This document shows positions 8,571-16,966 of a stretch of DNA of 64,000 nucleotides, one piece after another. Position 1 is the stretch's first letter. The number at the start of each line of letters is the position of its first letter. The notes under the pieces were generated by a model that saw only the letters and a program-made list of their open reading frames with translations, had not been told where the DNA came from and searched no databases. The position numbers and the translations under genes are program-made. Source of the DNA: Mycoplasmatota bacterium (GTDB lineage: Bacteria; Bacillota_I; Bacilli_A; Acholeplasmatales; Acholeplasmataceae); assembly GCA_024650045.1 (NCBI GenBank), contig JANKMU010000006.1:1-64000 (forward strand). The letters run 5' to 3'.

Positions 8571-11039
8571 TTATCGCCAAGGCAAATTGCGTTGTCCTCT
8601 ATTTTTTCTTACTTTCGGTCTTTTCGGTCTTTGATCAGTTGTTCCTTGATTGGTTGAAGTGTTTTTAACAACTGCTTCTCTTTCTACGTTATATTGGATT
8701 TGCGCACGTATTGCATATCTTGTGACATCATTAGAAATATTTCTAATCATGTCATTAAACATTCTCAATCCTTCTTTTTGGTAAATCACAAGAGGGCTTT
8801 GTTGAGCGTATGCTTGAAGTGATACACCTTGTCTTAGCTCACTCATCGCATCAATATGACGCATCCAATAGGTATCAATAACACGCAGCATAACAACCTT
8901 TAAAAATTCATTAAAGATCTCAGGTGGTACAGCTTCTTTTTTACGATCAAGTTCCTGATTTGCTATGTTTAAAATATATTCTAATAACTCTTTTTCATCC
9001 ATTTTCTCAATGGTTTCTTTAACTAATGTTTCTGGTTGAAAAATATTACCGTTGAAAGTTGCGATAATGTTATCATCATCAATTTCAAATTGGTTTTTAC
9101 CAACTTGATGAACAAATTGTTGAACAGTACTGGTAATGCTGTTTGTCATTGTCGTTCTAACTTGATCTTCAATTGATTCTAAAACTAAAACATCACGACG
9201 TTCTTTATAAATAATTTCTCGTTGTTTGCGGAGTACATCATCATATTTTAAAACGTTTTTACGTGAATCATAGTTATTACCTTCGATTCGCTTTTGTGCA
9301 CTTGTTACAAATCTAGAAAACAATTTTGATGATAATGCTTCACCAGAAGTATTAAGTCTTTCAAGCATTTCTATACGGCGTTTAAAGCTTTCGCCACCAA
9401 ATCTAAGCATCAGTTCATCTTCAGCTGACAAATAGAATCTAGAGTAACCTGGGTCACCTTGACGTCCACTACGACCTCTTAACTGATTATCAATACGTCT
9501 AGATTCATGACGTTCACTACCAATAACAGCTAAACCACCTAGTCCAACGACACCTTGACCAAGTTTAATATCGGTACCACGACCAGCCATATTGGTTGCG
9601 ATGGTAACAGATCCTTGTAAACCTGCTTTAGCAACTATTTCAGCTTCTCTTTCATGATTTTTCGCATTTAACACTTCATGCGGTATGCGTCTTGCTTTGA
9701 GCATTCTTGAAATGTCTTCTGATGTTTCAACGGCTACTGTACCAACTAAAACTGGTTGTCCATTTTGATATCTTCTTTCGACTTCATCAACTAAAGCATT
9801 AAATTTATCTTTTAAATTTGCATAAATATAATCTGGTGCATCATCTCTAATGACTGGTGCATTGGTTGGAATTTCGATAACATCCATATTATAAATATCG
9901 CGGAATTCTTCTTCCTCAGTTTTTGCAGTACCTGTCATCCCTGATAATTTCTTATACATTCTAAAAAAGTTTTGATATGTAATCGTTGCTACGGTTACAG
10001 TTTCTTTTTTAACTTTAACGCCTTCTTTAGCTTCTAGAGCTTGATGAAGCCCTTCAGAAAACTGGCGTCCTCTTAAAACACGACCTGTAAATTGATCAAC
10101 GATTAAAACTTCATCATTATCGACCATATATTCTTTATCTCTAGACATAATATGTACAGCACGAAGTGCGTTGTTAATATGATGTACTAAAGTAACATGT
10201 TTTAAATCATATAAGTTTTCGAGTTGGAAAATCTGTTCTGCTTTTCTAATCCCTGATGGTGTTAAAGCAATACTTCTTGACTCTAGGTCAATTTCAAAAT
10301 CTTCATCACGGAGTGATTTCGAAAATCTATCTGCTGCTTGATAAAGATTATGATTATTTTTAGATCCACCAGAAATAATAAGTGGTGTTCTAGCTTCATC
10401 AATTAAAATTGAGTCAACCTCATCAATAATTGCGAAATTTAGTCCACGTTGAGCAACCATATCTTTTGCATATAAAACCATATGGTCACGCAAATAATCA
10501 AATCCTAGTTCACTATTTGTTGAATAAAGCACATCACAATCATATGCTTCTTTTTTCTGTTCACGAGTGATGTCTCTTAAATTAAGACCGACTGTTAAAC
10601 CTAAAAAACGGAAAAGATCACCGATCTCTCCTTCCGCCTCACGTTTAGCCAAATATTCGTTCACGGTAACGATATGAACCCCTTCACCATTAATTGCACT
10701 TAAATAGGCAGGCATCACTGCTGTCAGTGTTTTACCTTCACCAGTCTTCATTTCTGCAATGTTCCCGTGGAAGATTGCAACTGCACCTAAGACTTGTACA
10801 TAATATGGAAAAAGTTTTGTTACTCGACGGGAAGATTCTCTAACAACAGCATATGCTTCTGCCATAATTGAATCTAATGTCTCACCGTTTTCATAACGTT
10901 CTTTAAACTCGTTAAATTTATTTTTTAATTCTTCGTCTGTTTTTTGGGTCATTTCTTCTTCTAGAGAAAAAACGACATCAGCTATTTTTTTGGCTTCTTT
11001 CAGTTCTTTTTTACTTGGGTCAAACCACTTTTTTAGCAT
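8571..11039 (-). CDS. secA: Preprotein translocase ATPase SecA
   Basis: Motor of the Sec export pathway, 822 residues. Walker A is MKTGEGKTL (near residue 100), Walker B is IIDEVDSILIDEART (near 205), and the second nucleotide-binding fold contains IATNMAGRGTDIKLG. Helical wing and scaffold domains are complete (RVIDTYWMRHIDAMSELRQG). The C-terminus ends in a basic tail (RPKVRKNRGQRNLPWR) without the cysteine-rich zinc site that binds SecB in many bacteria, as is common in Tenericutes. It heads the secA-prfB-yitT-ctpA-recX cluster. Confidence 0.97.
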   Translation of the reverse strand: MLKKWFDPSKKELKEAKKIADVVFSLEEEMTQKTDEELKNKFNEFKERYENGETLDSIMAEAYAVVRESSRRVTKLFPYYVQVLGAVAIFHGNIAEMKTGEGKTLTAVMPAYLSAINGEGVHIVTVNEYLAKREAEGEIGDLFRFLGLTVGLNLRDITREQKKEAYDCDVLYSTNSELGFDYLRDHMVLYAKDMVAQRGLNFAIIDEVDSILIDEARTPLIISGGSKNNHNLYQAADRFSKSLRDEDFEIDLESRSIALTPSGIRKAEQIFQLENLYDLKHVTLVHHINNALRAVHIMSRDKEYMVDNDEVLIVDQFTGRVLRGRQFSEGLHQALEAKEGVKVKKETVTVATITYQNFFRMYKKLSGMTGTAKTEEEEFRDIYNMDVIEIPTNAPVIRDDAPDYIYANLKDKFNALVDEVERRYQNGQPVLVGTVAVETSEDISRMLKARRIPHEVLNAKNHEREAEIVAKAGLQGSVTIATNMAGRGTDIKLGQGVVGLGGLAVIGSERHESRRIDNQLRGRSGRQGDPGYSRFYLSAEDELMLRFGGESFKRRIEMLERLNTSGEALSSKLFSRFVTSAQKRIEGNNYDSRKNVLKYDDVLRKQREIIYKERRDVLVLESIEDQVRTTMTNSITSTVQQFVHQVGKNQFEIDDDNIIATFNGNIFQPETLVKETIEKMDEKELLEYILNIANQELDRKKEAVPPEIFNEFLKVVMLRVIDTYWMRHIDAMSELRQGVSLQAYAQQSPLVIYQKEGLRMFNDMIRNISNDVTRYAIRAQIQYNVEREAVVKNTSTNQGTTDQRPKRPKVRKNRGQRNLPWR

Positions 11040-11148
11040 AGATACACATCCTTTACGTTCTTTATTATATTACTATAATAAGGCCGTTTTTACAAGCGAT
11101 TTCAATGTTTATGGTATTTTAACATAATTTTCAAATCGCATTATAAAA

Positions 11149-11185
11149 ATAGAAATGATCGATGAGTTAAATCCATCATTTCTAT
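11149..11185 (-). terminator. Second terminator-like hairpin between lemA and secA
   Basis: ATAGAAATGAT (11149-11159) pairs perfectly with ATCATTTCTAT (11175-11185). On the minus strand the stem is followed by TTTTTATAA. It lies downstream of the lemA terminator and upstream of secA, so it may back up termination or be part of the secA leader. Confidence 0.55.
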
Positions 11186-11210
11186 AGCATTCAAATCTAA
11201 TTGATTATCA

Positions 11211-11240
11211 TAAAAAAAATAGAACGCTTTAGCGTCCTAT
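11211..11240 (-). terminator. Intrinsic terminator after lemA
   Basis: On the minus strand GGACGC-TAAA-GCGTTC is followed by ATTTTTTTTA. It begins immediately after the lemA stop codon. Confidence 0.82.
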
Positions 11241-11803
11241 TAGAAATCAAACTTAACGTCTTCTCTTTTAAGTGGTTCTGCTTCAAAGAATGCACGTTTT
11301 TCAAATTTTTTCCAGTTCGCAACGATGTTGCTTGGGAAAACGACAACTTTTTGGTTGTAATATGAAACATTGGCGTTATAAACTCTTCTTGATGCTTGAA
11401 GGTTTTCTTCAACTTCCATAGAAGCATCTTGGAGTTTACTTATGTTTTGTGATGCTTTTAGGTCTGGATATTGTTCAACAACTACATTGATTGCTGATAA
11501 ACCTTTTGCAACCTCATTCGCAAATTCTTGTTTTTCTGCAATTGGTGCACCATGAGAAGGTTGTCTCATTGCAACGACCTTAGTTAATGTTTCTTGCTCA
11601 TGTTTCATATAGCCTTTTGCTGCAGAAAACATTTTACTCAATAAATCAAAACGTTTTGTTAAAGCAACATCGATACTTGATTCTGATTCATCGATTTTGA
11701 TTAACATTCTTCTAAATGTATTGATGGTACTGATCAGCCATCCTACAATAAGAAGTAATAATATACCTACTACAATTAAAATAATTTGATAAGGTTCTAA
11801 CAT
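11240..11803 (-). CDS. lemA: LemA family membrane protein
   Basis: LemA-type protein of about 187 residues: a single N-terminal membrane helix (residues 5-27, IILIVVGILLLLIVGWLIS) with a very short outside part, then a four-helix coiled domain containing the conserved LxKRFDLL and YPDLKAS motifs and the C-terminal FYNxxV-like region (VYNANVSYYN, VVVFPSNIVA). The function of LemA is not established. ATG 11803 is favoured; the ATG at 11809 lies only 2 bases from the AAAGGAG site. It sits 9-15 bases downstream of a DUF3137-like gene, a pairing commonly seen for lemA. Confidence 0.92.
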   Translation of the reverse strand: MLEPYQIILIVVGILLLLIVGWLISTINTFRRMLIKIDESESSIDVALTKRFDLLSKMFSAAKGYMKHEQETLTKVVAMRQPSHGAPIAEKQEFANEVAKGLSAINVVVEQYPDLKASQNISKLQDASMEVEENLQASRRVYNANVSYYNQKVVVFPSNIVANWKKFEKRAFFEAEPLKREDVKFDF

Positions 11804-11818
11804 AATCATTTCTCCTTT

Positions 11819-12718
11819 CTAGAGTGAACTTTTGAATTTAGAACTATCTAACCGCAATTCATTAATGATTGCGGGAATTAGATCAATATCTGAGATAAAG
11901 GATTTAAGTGCTTCTTCATTGATCGGTGTTTTTAATGATAGCTCCATATAATCCTTACGATCATTTACACCTATGTGAAGTTCATTTCCTTCATAATAAT
12001 ATAAAATGGATCCACGGTGTAATTTTTCTAGTTCAAGTAGTTTTTCTATCATACTTGATGTAATATGGTAAAATCCATATTCTTGAGTTGAAGCATAGAT
12101 GGAAAACTTTTTATTAAATTCAATACTTTCTGTATCGATTTTAACGAGTCCTCTTGTGTTAACTTGATACCCTCTACCTTCAACAATTTTTAACACTTCT
12201 TTAAATCTTCTTTCGAATTGGTAAACATACCATCTGCCTTTAAAATAGGTTTGATATGAAACTGATACATTACCTTTAGAATCTCTGGTTTCAACACGTT
12301 CTTTTAATTCAACATCAGAAACTTCAAATTGAACTCCTTTATAAGTTCCTTTAATATAGTCTTCACCATGAAAACGGTCAGGTCTTTTTACCATTCCTGT
12401 TTGAACAATTCTTGAGCTAGGAATATAATCTTTGTGGTTATAATAGACATCATCAAACTGTTGTTTTAATAACATCAAGATCAGTTCTTCTTTAACTATT
12501 TTTTTAAATTTATTTAAATGAAGATTTGCTCTACCAAAGAAAATAATTGCAATTAAAAAAGTAATGATGGCTAATATAAAAAAGAATGTTTCTGTAAAAT
12601 ATCCTAGTGCTCCAAATGCAATTGTTACAACAAATAAAATAATTGCAACTTTTAGTTCTTTTTGATAGTCAACTAGTATTTTTTGACGTTTTTCTTCAAG
12701 TATTATTAATTCTTTCAT
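11819..12718 (-). CDS. DUF3137-like membrane protein
   Basis: A 299-residue protein with a short N-terminal cytosolic stretch, two hydrophobic helices (about residues 23-42 and 45-65), and a soluble C-terminal domain (ESIEFNKKFSIYASTQEYGFYHITSSMIEKL). This layout, the FNKKF motif and the partner lemA match DUF3137 proteins, whose role is unknown. It is co-oriented with lemA, probably in one transcript. Confident about being a real gene; moderately confident about the family. Confidence 0.78.
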   Translation of the reverse strand: MKELIILEEKRQKILVDYQKELKVAIILFVVTIAFGALGYFTETFFFILAIITFLIAIIFFGRANLHLNKFKKIVKEELILMLLKQQFDDVYYNHKDYIPSSRIVQTGMVKRPDRFHGEDYIKGTYKGVQFEVSDVELKERVETRDSKGNVSVSYQTYFKGRWYVYQFERRFKEVLKIVEGRGYQVNTRGLVKIDTESIEFNKKFSIYASTQEYGFYHITSSMIEKLLELEKLHRGSILYYYEGNELHIGVNDRKDYMELSLKTPINEEALKSFISDIDLIPAIINELRLDSSKFKSSL

Positions 12719-12736
12719 ATCATCACCGATACTATT

Positions 12737-13885
12737 TTATAACAGTTCTCTAAAGAAAGCAATCTTATCGATTTTTTCCCATGTAAAAGTATCTTCATTT
12801 CGCCCAAAATGACCATATGCCGCTGTTTGTGCAAAGATAGGTTTTTTAAGGTCAAGTGCTTCGATAATTGCTTTTGGTCTTAAGTCAAAATGTTTATGAA
12901 TAACTTCATAAATTTTTTCTACTGGTACACGTTCAGTTCCAAATGTATCAACTAATACACTAACAGGTTTAGCAACACCGATTGCGTATGCTATTTGAAT
13001 TTCACATTGATCAGCTACACCTGATGCAACAACATTTTTGGCAATATATCTCGCCATATATGCAGCACTGCGATCAACTTTTGATGCATCTTTACCTGAA
13101 AATGCTCCACCACCATGACGAGCATACCCACCATATGTATCAACAATAATTTTTCTACCTGTAAGTCCGGCATCTCCATCTGGTCCACCGATAACAAATC
13201 TACCGGTTGGATTAATTTGATAAATTGTATTTGATGTATCATAATATTTTAAGATAGGTTCTAATACATGTTTGTGAATTTCTTTTTTAAGGTCTTCTAA
13301 TTTCCATGATGGTTCATGTTGTGTTGATAAAACGACTGTATGAATACTTTCTGGTTGATTTTTTTCATTATATTCAACAGTCACTTGAGTCTTCCCATCT
13401 GGTCTAAGACCTTGGATAATGTTGTTTTTTCTAACATATGTCAACCGTTCAGCTAAACGATGTGCTAAATGAATAGGTAGTGGCATTAAAGTATTTGTTT
13501 CATTGGTAGCATAACCAAATGTTAAACCTTGATCACCAGCACCTTGTTCTTTAACATCACTTTCATCAACACCTAAAGCAATATCTTCTGATTGACGCTT
13601 TAAGCGAATATCAATTTCTACTTCATGTGTATTAAAACCATATTCAGGCTTATCATAGCCTATATAACGGATTGCATCTTTAATGATCTTTTTATAATCA
13701 ATTTTTGCGTTGGTGGTAATTTCACCAAGCAATAATGCATAATGTGTTGTTACTGCAGTCTCACATGCAACTCTTGAATTTGGATCTTGTGCCAATGCGG
13801 CATCTAAAACAGAATCTGAAATAAAGTCTGCAACTTTATCTGGATGTCCTTCTGTTACGGACTCACTACTAAATAATCTTCTCAT
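12737..13885 (-). CDS. metK: S-adenosylmethionine synthetase
   Basis: MetK makes S-adenosylmethionine from methionine and ATP. The 382-residue protein has all three signature regions: [12 protein letters not shown] near the N-terminus, [15 protein letters not shown] near residue 115, and [19 protein letters not shown] near residue 258. The length is normal. The start codon follows AAAGGAAG with 8-base spacing. Upstream is a SAM-I riboswitch and intrinsic terminator, so expression should fall when SAM is abundant. Confidence 0.97.
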   Translation of the reverse strand: MRRLFSSESVTEGHPDKVADFISDSVLDAALAQDPNSRVACETAVTTHYALLLGEITTNAKIDYKKIIKDAIRYIGYDKPEYGFNTHEVEIDIRLKRQSEDIALGVDESDVKEQGAGDQGLTFGYATNETNTLMPLPIHLAHRLAERLTYVRKNNIIQGLRPDGKTQVTVEYNEKNQPESIHTVVLSTQHEPSWKLEDLKKEIHKHVLEPILKYYDTSNTIYQINPTGRFVIGGPDGDAGLTGRKIIVDTYGGYARHGGGAFSGKDASKVDRSAAYMARYIAKNVVASGVADQCEIQIAYAIGVAKPVSVLVDTFGTERVPVEKIYEVIHKHFDLRPKAIIEALDLKKPIFAQTAAYGHFGRNEDTFTWEKIDKIAFFRELL

Positions 13886-13903
13886 CTTTTATCTTCCTTT
13901 CAT

Positions 13904-13933
13904 AAAAAAATGCGCATTCCTAAGGAATAGCGC
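13904..13933 (-). terminator. Riboswitch-controlled terminator before metK
   Basis: On the minus strand GCGC-T-ATTCC / GGAAT-GCGC (3-base loop TTA) is followed by ATTTTTTTA. It lies between the SAM-I aptamer and the metK start, the standard position for the expression platform. Confidence 0.85.
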
Positions 13934-13947
13934 CTATTTTGACTTTC

Positions 13948-14046
13948 TTCCTTATTGATGGGTTTTTACCCCTCGTGATAAGCACCTAATTGAATAGGTT
14001 GCTGCTACTTCGTCGGTCACTTGCCTCCATAGCTCTGAATAAGTGA
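13948..14046 (-). ncRNA. SAM-I riboswitch (S box) aptamer upstream of metK
   Basis: On the minus strand the aptamer core is recognisable in order: CTTATTCAGAG, then GGAGGCAAGTGACC, GACGAAG, AGCAACC, GGTGCT, and a closing AATAAG. The P1 stem pairs 14038-14043 (CTTATT) with 13951-13956 (AATAAG). These are the conserved SAM-I elements. The downstream terminator and metK make the regulatory logic clear: SAM binding favours termination. Confidence 0.93.
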
Positions 14047-14131
14047 AACTTATTATTTTTTGTATTTCTAATTTATATTACAGGATTATAGACTAAAAGT
14101 CAACAGTTAGATGTTAGTTTTTAATGATATT

Positions 14132-15442
14132 TTAGAAATTATTGTACATATCAGCAAACTCATCATGGAACTTTAAAAATCTTTCTTTTAGATCATAATC
14201 AAAATAATTAACTAATTCTGATTGGAATGACTTTAAAACAATACTATGAGCCATCGGTCTTTTATAAGATTTAGGACCACGCATCGTGATATATAAATCT
14301 GCTAATAAAATGATTTGTGCTTCAATTTCAGGTTGAATAATTAACATTTCTTTTAGAAATTTTTCATTTGCTGTATCTTCAATATGTGCACGTGCAATGT
14401 CTTCACATTTTTGAGCAAGTTGAAGTCTTTTAGCAATTTGTGATCCAAGTTCTGTTTTTTCCTTTAAGACATCATATTCTTTCTCATCAAAGCTGTTTTT
14501 ATCATTTAGTAAGTTTTTAATTTCTTGATATTGAAGATGTATCATTGCATAGTGATTCATATCTTCAATTTTGTATTGTGCTAAACCATAATAATGACCT
14601 AGTTTTTCTGCCATTTGTTGCACCTGGTATGCATGTCTTTTATCCATTAATGTATAAGAACTAGAAAATACGACTGAAAATAGATCACCTACAATATGAG
14701 AAAAATCACTTTGAACTTGTCTTCTTTTAATTAATTCTAATTTTCTTTCTTCTTGCATATATTGTCCCATGGAGACAATCGCATAAACAACGAAGTAAAA
14801 TAGAATAAATAATAATGTTCTTAATAAAATATCACTAAATTCTGGTAAACGAATAAATCTAGGTATAAACTCAATAATCGTTTCTCCACCTACAAGCTGC
14901 TGGATATTATATGTCCATATGAAGTGAATAACCGTTAATAGTGCAAGTAATCCTTGGAAACTTGAACTCATCAACTTCTTTTCTTGGTATAACGAAATAA
15001 CAACTACTGCATAATACATTAAAATATATGCACCTGTTTCAAAATATTCTTTTTGATACAGTCTTGCATAAATTAAAATGGATGAAAAGAAAATATAAAA
15101 TGCGGAAACATACATTGCAACCGATTGTTTGGTTTTATCGTTTGGATCCATGTTAATTAATTTTCTTAGAAGCTTATTAATGACGTAAGTTAGCGGAAAA
15201 GCGATAAATGCTACAACCCAATCAGAGACTTCACCTTCTGTAGAAAGCGATAGAATAAATAAAATGATTGAGTACATAATGTTGGATACGAAAACAATGT
15301 TTTTAATAACAACATTTCTTCGATACAATACAGCAACATCATTGGTAATATCTACACCTTGTTCAAAACCAAAAAACTTAGCAAAAATATTTTTACCAAG
15401 TAATTTTATATTCCAAATGCTAGGTTTTTTGTTGTTTGCCAC
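14132..15442 (-). CDS. Membrane protein with degenerate HD-GYP-like domain
   Basis: A 436-residue protein with about six hydrophobic segments (residues 45-235) and a soluble C-terminal domain (about 250-436). The C-terminal part follows the HD-GYP helical pattern: HAYQVQQMAEKLGHYYGL, an ELGSQIAKRL helix, LLADLYITMRGPKSYKRPMA, and a final FDYDLKERFLKF. The metal-binding HD dyad and the HHE/GYP motif are absent (AMIHLQYQEIK replaces LHDIGK). If related, it is catalytically dead and would act as a sensor or binder. GTG 15442 is the start. It follows the yutG-like gene by 15 bases, probably at the end of the priA-fmt cluster. Family assignment is by pattern only. Confidence 0.6.
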   Translation of the reverse strand: MANNKKPSIWNIKLLGKNIFAKFFGFEQGVDITNDVAVLYRRNVVIKNIVFVSNIMYSIILFILSLSTEGEVSDWVVAFIAFPLTYVINKLLRKLINMDPNDKTKQSVAMYVSAFYIFFSSILIYARLYQKEYFETGAYILMYYAVVVISLYQEKKLMSSSFQGLLALLTVIHFIWTYNIQQLVGGETIIEFIPRFIRLPEFSDILLRTLLFILFYFVVYAIVSMGQYMQEERKLELIKRRQVQSDFSHIVGDLFSVVFSSSYTLMDKRHAYQVQQMAEKLGHYYGLAQYKIEDMNHYAMIHLQYQEIKNLLNDKNSFDEKEYDVLKEKTELGSQIAKRLQLAQKCEDIARAHIEDTANEKFLKEMLIIQPEIEAQIILLADLYITMRGPKSYKRPMAHSIVLKSFQSELVNYFDYDLKERFLKFHDEFADMYNNF

Positions 15443-15457
15443 GAACCATCATCCTTT

Positions 15458-16027
15458 TTATAAGTCAAATATACTAAAACGTTTTACCCCAATATCTTCA
15501 TGTGCTATTTCTTCATTTGTCACCTGTGCAACTCTTGTTGATGCTGCTGCAGCGATAGCTCCAACAATATCGTCTAAGAAAGTATGACAAATGCCTTCTT
15601 CTTTACCTGCATCATTTAAACGTTGAACAATACCATGTTTATTGACATCGATATCGCCAAAATTCGTTTGACCGATGGTGCCATATAGACCAGCTACATC
15701 TAATCCCATTGTTTCATCAATTCCAAATAATCCCAAATCTTCTAAAATAATATCTTGAATTGGTCCTTGAAACATCTTTTGTTCTGCTAAACGATCTATT
15801 TCAGCAGCAAGCTGAACATGATGGAATACATCACGTAGTGATAATATTTTTTCTACAGATTCTTGACAAAGTTCTCTTGTAATGTTTTCTGTGTATTTCG
15901 CTTGTTGTTGAAAACTGATTTCAGCGATTGATTCTATTGAAACACCACGTTTTAATAAAACCTTTTTATTTAATTCAAACATTTCTTGTCTTGTAAACAA
16001 CAATTTTTTAGCTTTTTTTTCTGCCAT
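15458..16027 (-). CDS. YutG/PgpA-like phosphatidylglycerophosphatase A family protein
   Basis: About 189 residues. The C-terminal segment HTFLDDIVGAIAAAASTRVA and the mid region GLYGTIGQTNFGDIDVNKHGI match the YutG branch of the PgpA family. PgpA removes phosphate from phosphatidylglycerophosphate; the soluble YutG branch is not proven to do so. The N-terminus is lysine-rich (MAEKKAKKLLFTRQEM). ATG 16027 is favoured, because the GAAGGG site is about 10 bases upstream of it but nearly touches the alternative ATG at 16036. It overlaps or abuts the fmt stop codon. Confidence 0.82.
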   Translation of the reverse strand: MAEKKAKKLLFTRQEMFELNKKVLLKRGVSIESIAEISFQQQAKYTENITRELCQESVEKILSLRDVFHHVQLAAEIDRLAEQKMFQGPIQDIILEDLGLFGIDETMGLDVAGLYGTIGQTNFGDIDVNKHGIVQRLNDAGKEEGICHTFLDDIVGAIAAAASTRVAQVTNEEIAHEDIGVKRFSIFDL

Positions 16028-16028
16028 C

Positions 16029-16958
16029 CTATTCATTCCCTTCTATAAACACATCACCTTGATCCATGATGGTTTGACCATTAAGAAAATCTTTTGCAAG
16101 CATTTGTTTTTTTCCTGGAGATTGGACGATAAGCATTTCAACTGAACCATCTAATGTCTTTATAACAAGTTTTTTCTTTGTGCTAAGTACCGTTCCAGGC
16201 GTTGCCTTACTGTCTATTATATCACTTTTTTGTGCTTGATAGAATTTGATGATTTGCCCATGAATATAAGCATGTGCTCCAGGTTCTGGAGACAGTCCTC
16301 GAATTCTATTGATCACTTGTTTAGTGGTTTGATGAAATGATAGATATTCATCTTCTCTTTTTAATGTATATGCAAATGTTACTTCATCTACGTTTTGGGG
16401 GATGCGATCTATTTTACCAATAGCTATATCAGATAATACTTTATCTAGTAAACGTGTTCCAACTTGACTCAGTTTAATACTGAGTGATTGATAGTTATCA
16501 TCGCTTGAGATTGGAACAACTTCTTGATCAATGATATCACCACTATCCATTTTGTATGCCATATACATAATGGTGACGCCAGTTTCCTCTAATCCATCAA
16601 ATAATGCATATTGTATTGGTGCTCCACCTCTATATTTAGGTAATAATGAGCCATGAACATTAATGGCTTCTATTTGATCTAATAAATCTTTAGGAAGCAT
16701 TTGACCATATGCAGCAGTAATTATATAATTGGGCTTTAAATCGATGATTGTTTGATAATTATTTGTTAATTTTTCAGGTTGAAAAACTGGCAATCCAAGT
16801 TCGATTGCTTTATTTTTAACTGGGGATTGTGTCATTGTTTTTTTTCTACCGACTGGTTTATCTGGTTGTGTAACAACAAGTAAAACATCATGCTTGAAGT
16901 TAAGCATTTCTAAAATTGGCACTGCAAATTCTGGAGTTCCCATAAATACTATTTTCAT
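16029..16958 (-). CDS. fmt: Methionyl-tRNA formyltransferase
   Basis: Formylates initiator Met-tRNA. The 309-residue protein has MGTPEFAVPIL at the N-terminus, the catalytic region HGSLLPKYRGGAPIQ (near residue 107), the conserved D in YMAYKMDSGDI, and the C-terminal tRNA-binding domain (RIRGLSPEPGAHA onward). It sits 8 bases after priA, the arrangement common in Bacillota. Confidence 0.96.
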   Translation of the reverse strand: MKIVFMGTPEFAVPILEMLNFKHDVLLVVTQPDKPVGRKKTMTQSPVKNKAIELGLPVFQPEKLTNNYQTIIDLKPNYIITAAYGQMLPKDLLDQIEAINVHGSLLPKYRGGAPIQYALFDGLEETGVTIMYMAYKMDSGDIIDQEVVPISSDDNYQSLSIKLSQVGTRLLDKVLSDIAIGKIDRIPQNVDEVTFAYTLKREDEYLSFHQTTKQVINRIRGLSPEPGAHAYIHGQIIKFYQAQKSDIIDSKATPGTVLSTKKKLVIKTLDGSVEMLIVQSPGKKQMLAKDFLNGQTIMDQGDVFIEGNE

Positions 16959-16966
16959 ATCATCAC

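Noticed and set aside
11197-11427. Minus-strand 76-residue frame overlapping lemA
   Set aside because: Out-of-frame shadow of lemA and its terminator; no ribosome binding site.
13015-13242. Minus-strand 75-residue frame inside metK
   Set aside because: Alternative-frame shadow of metK, rich in Met/Leu/Val as expected from frame-shifted coding DNA.
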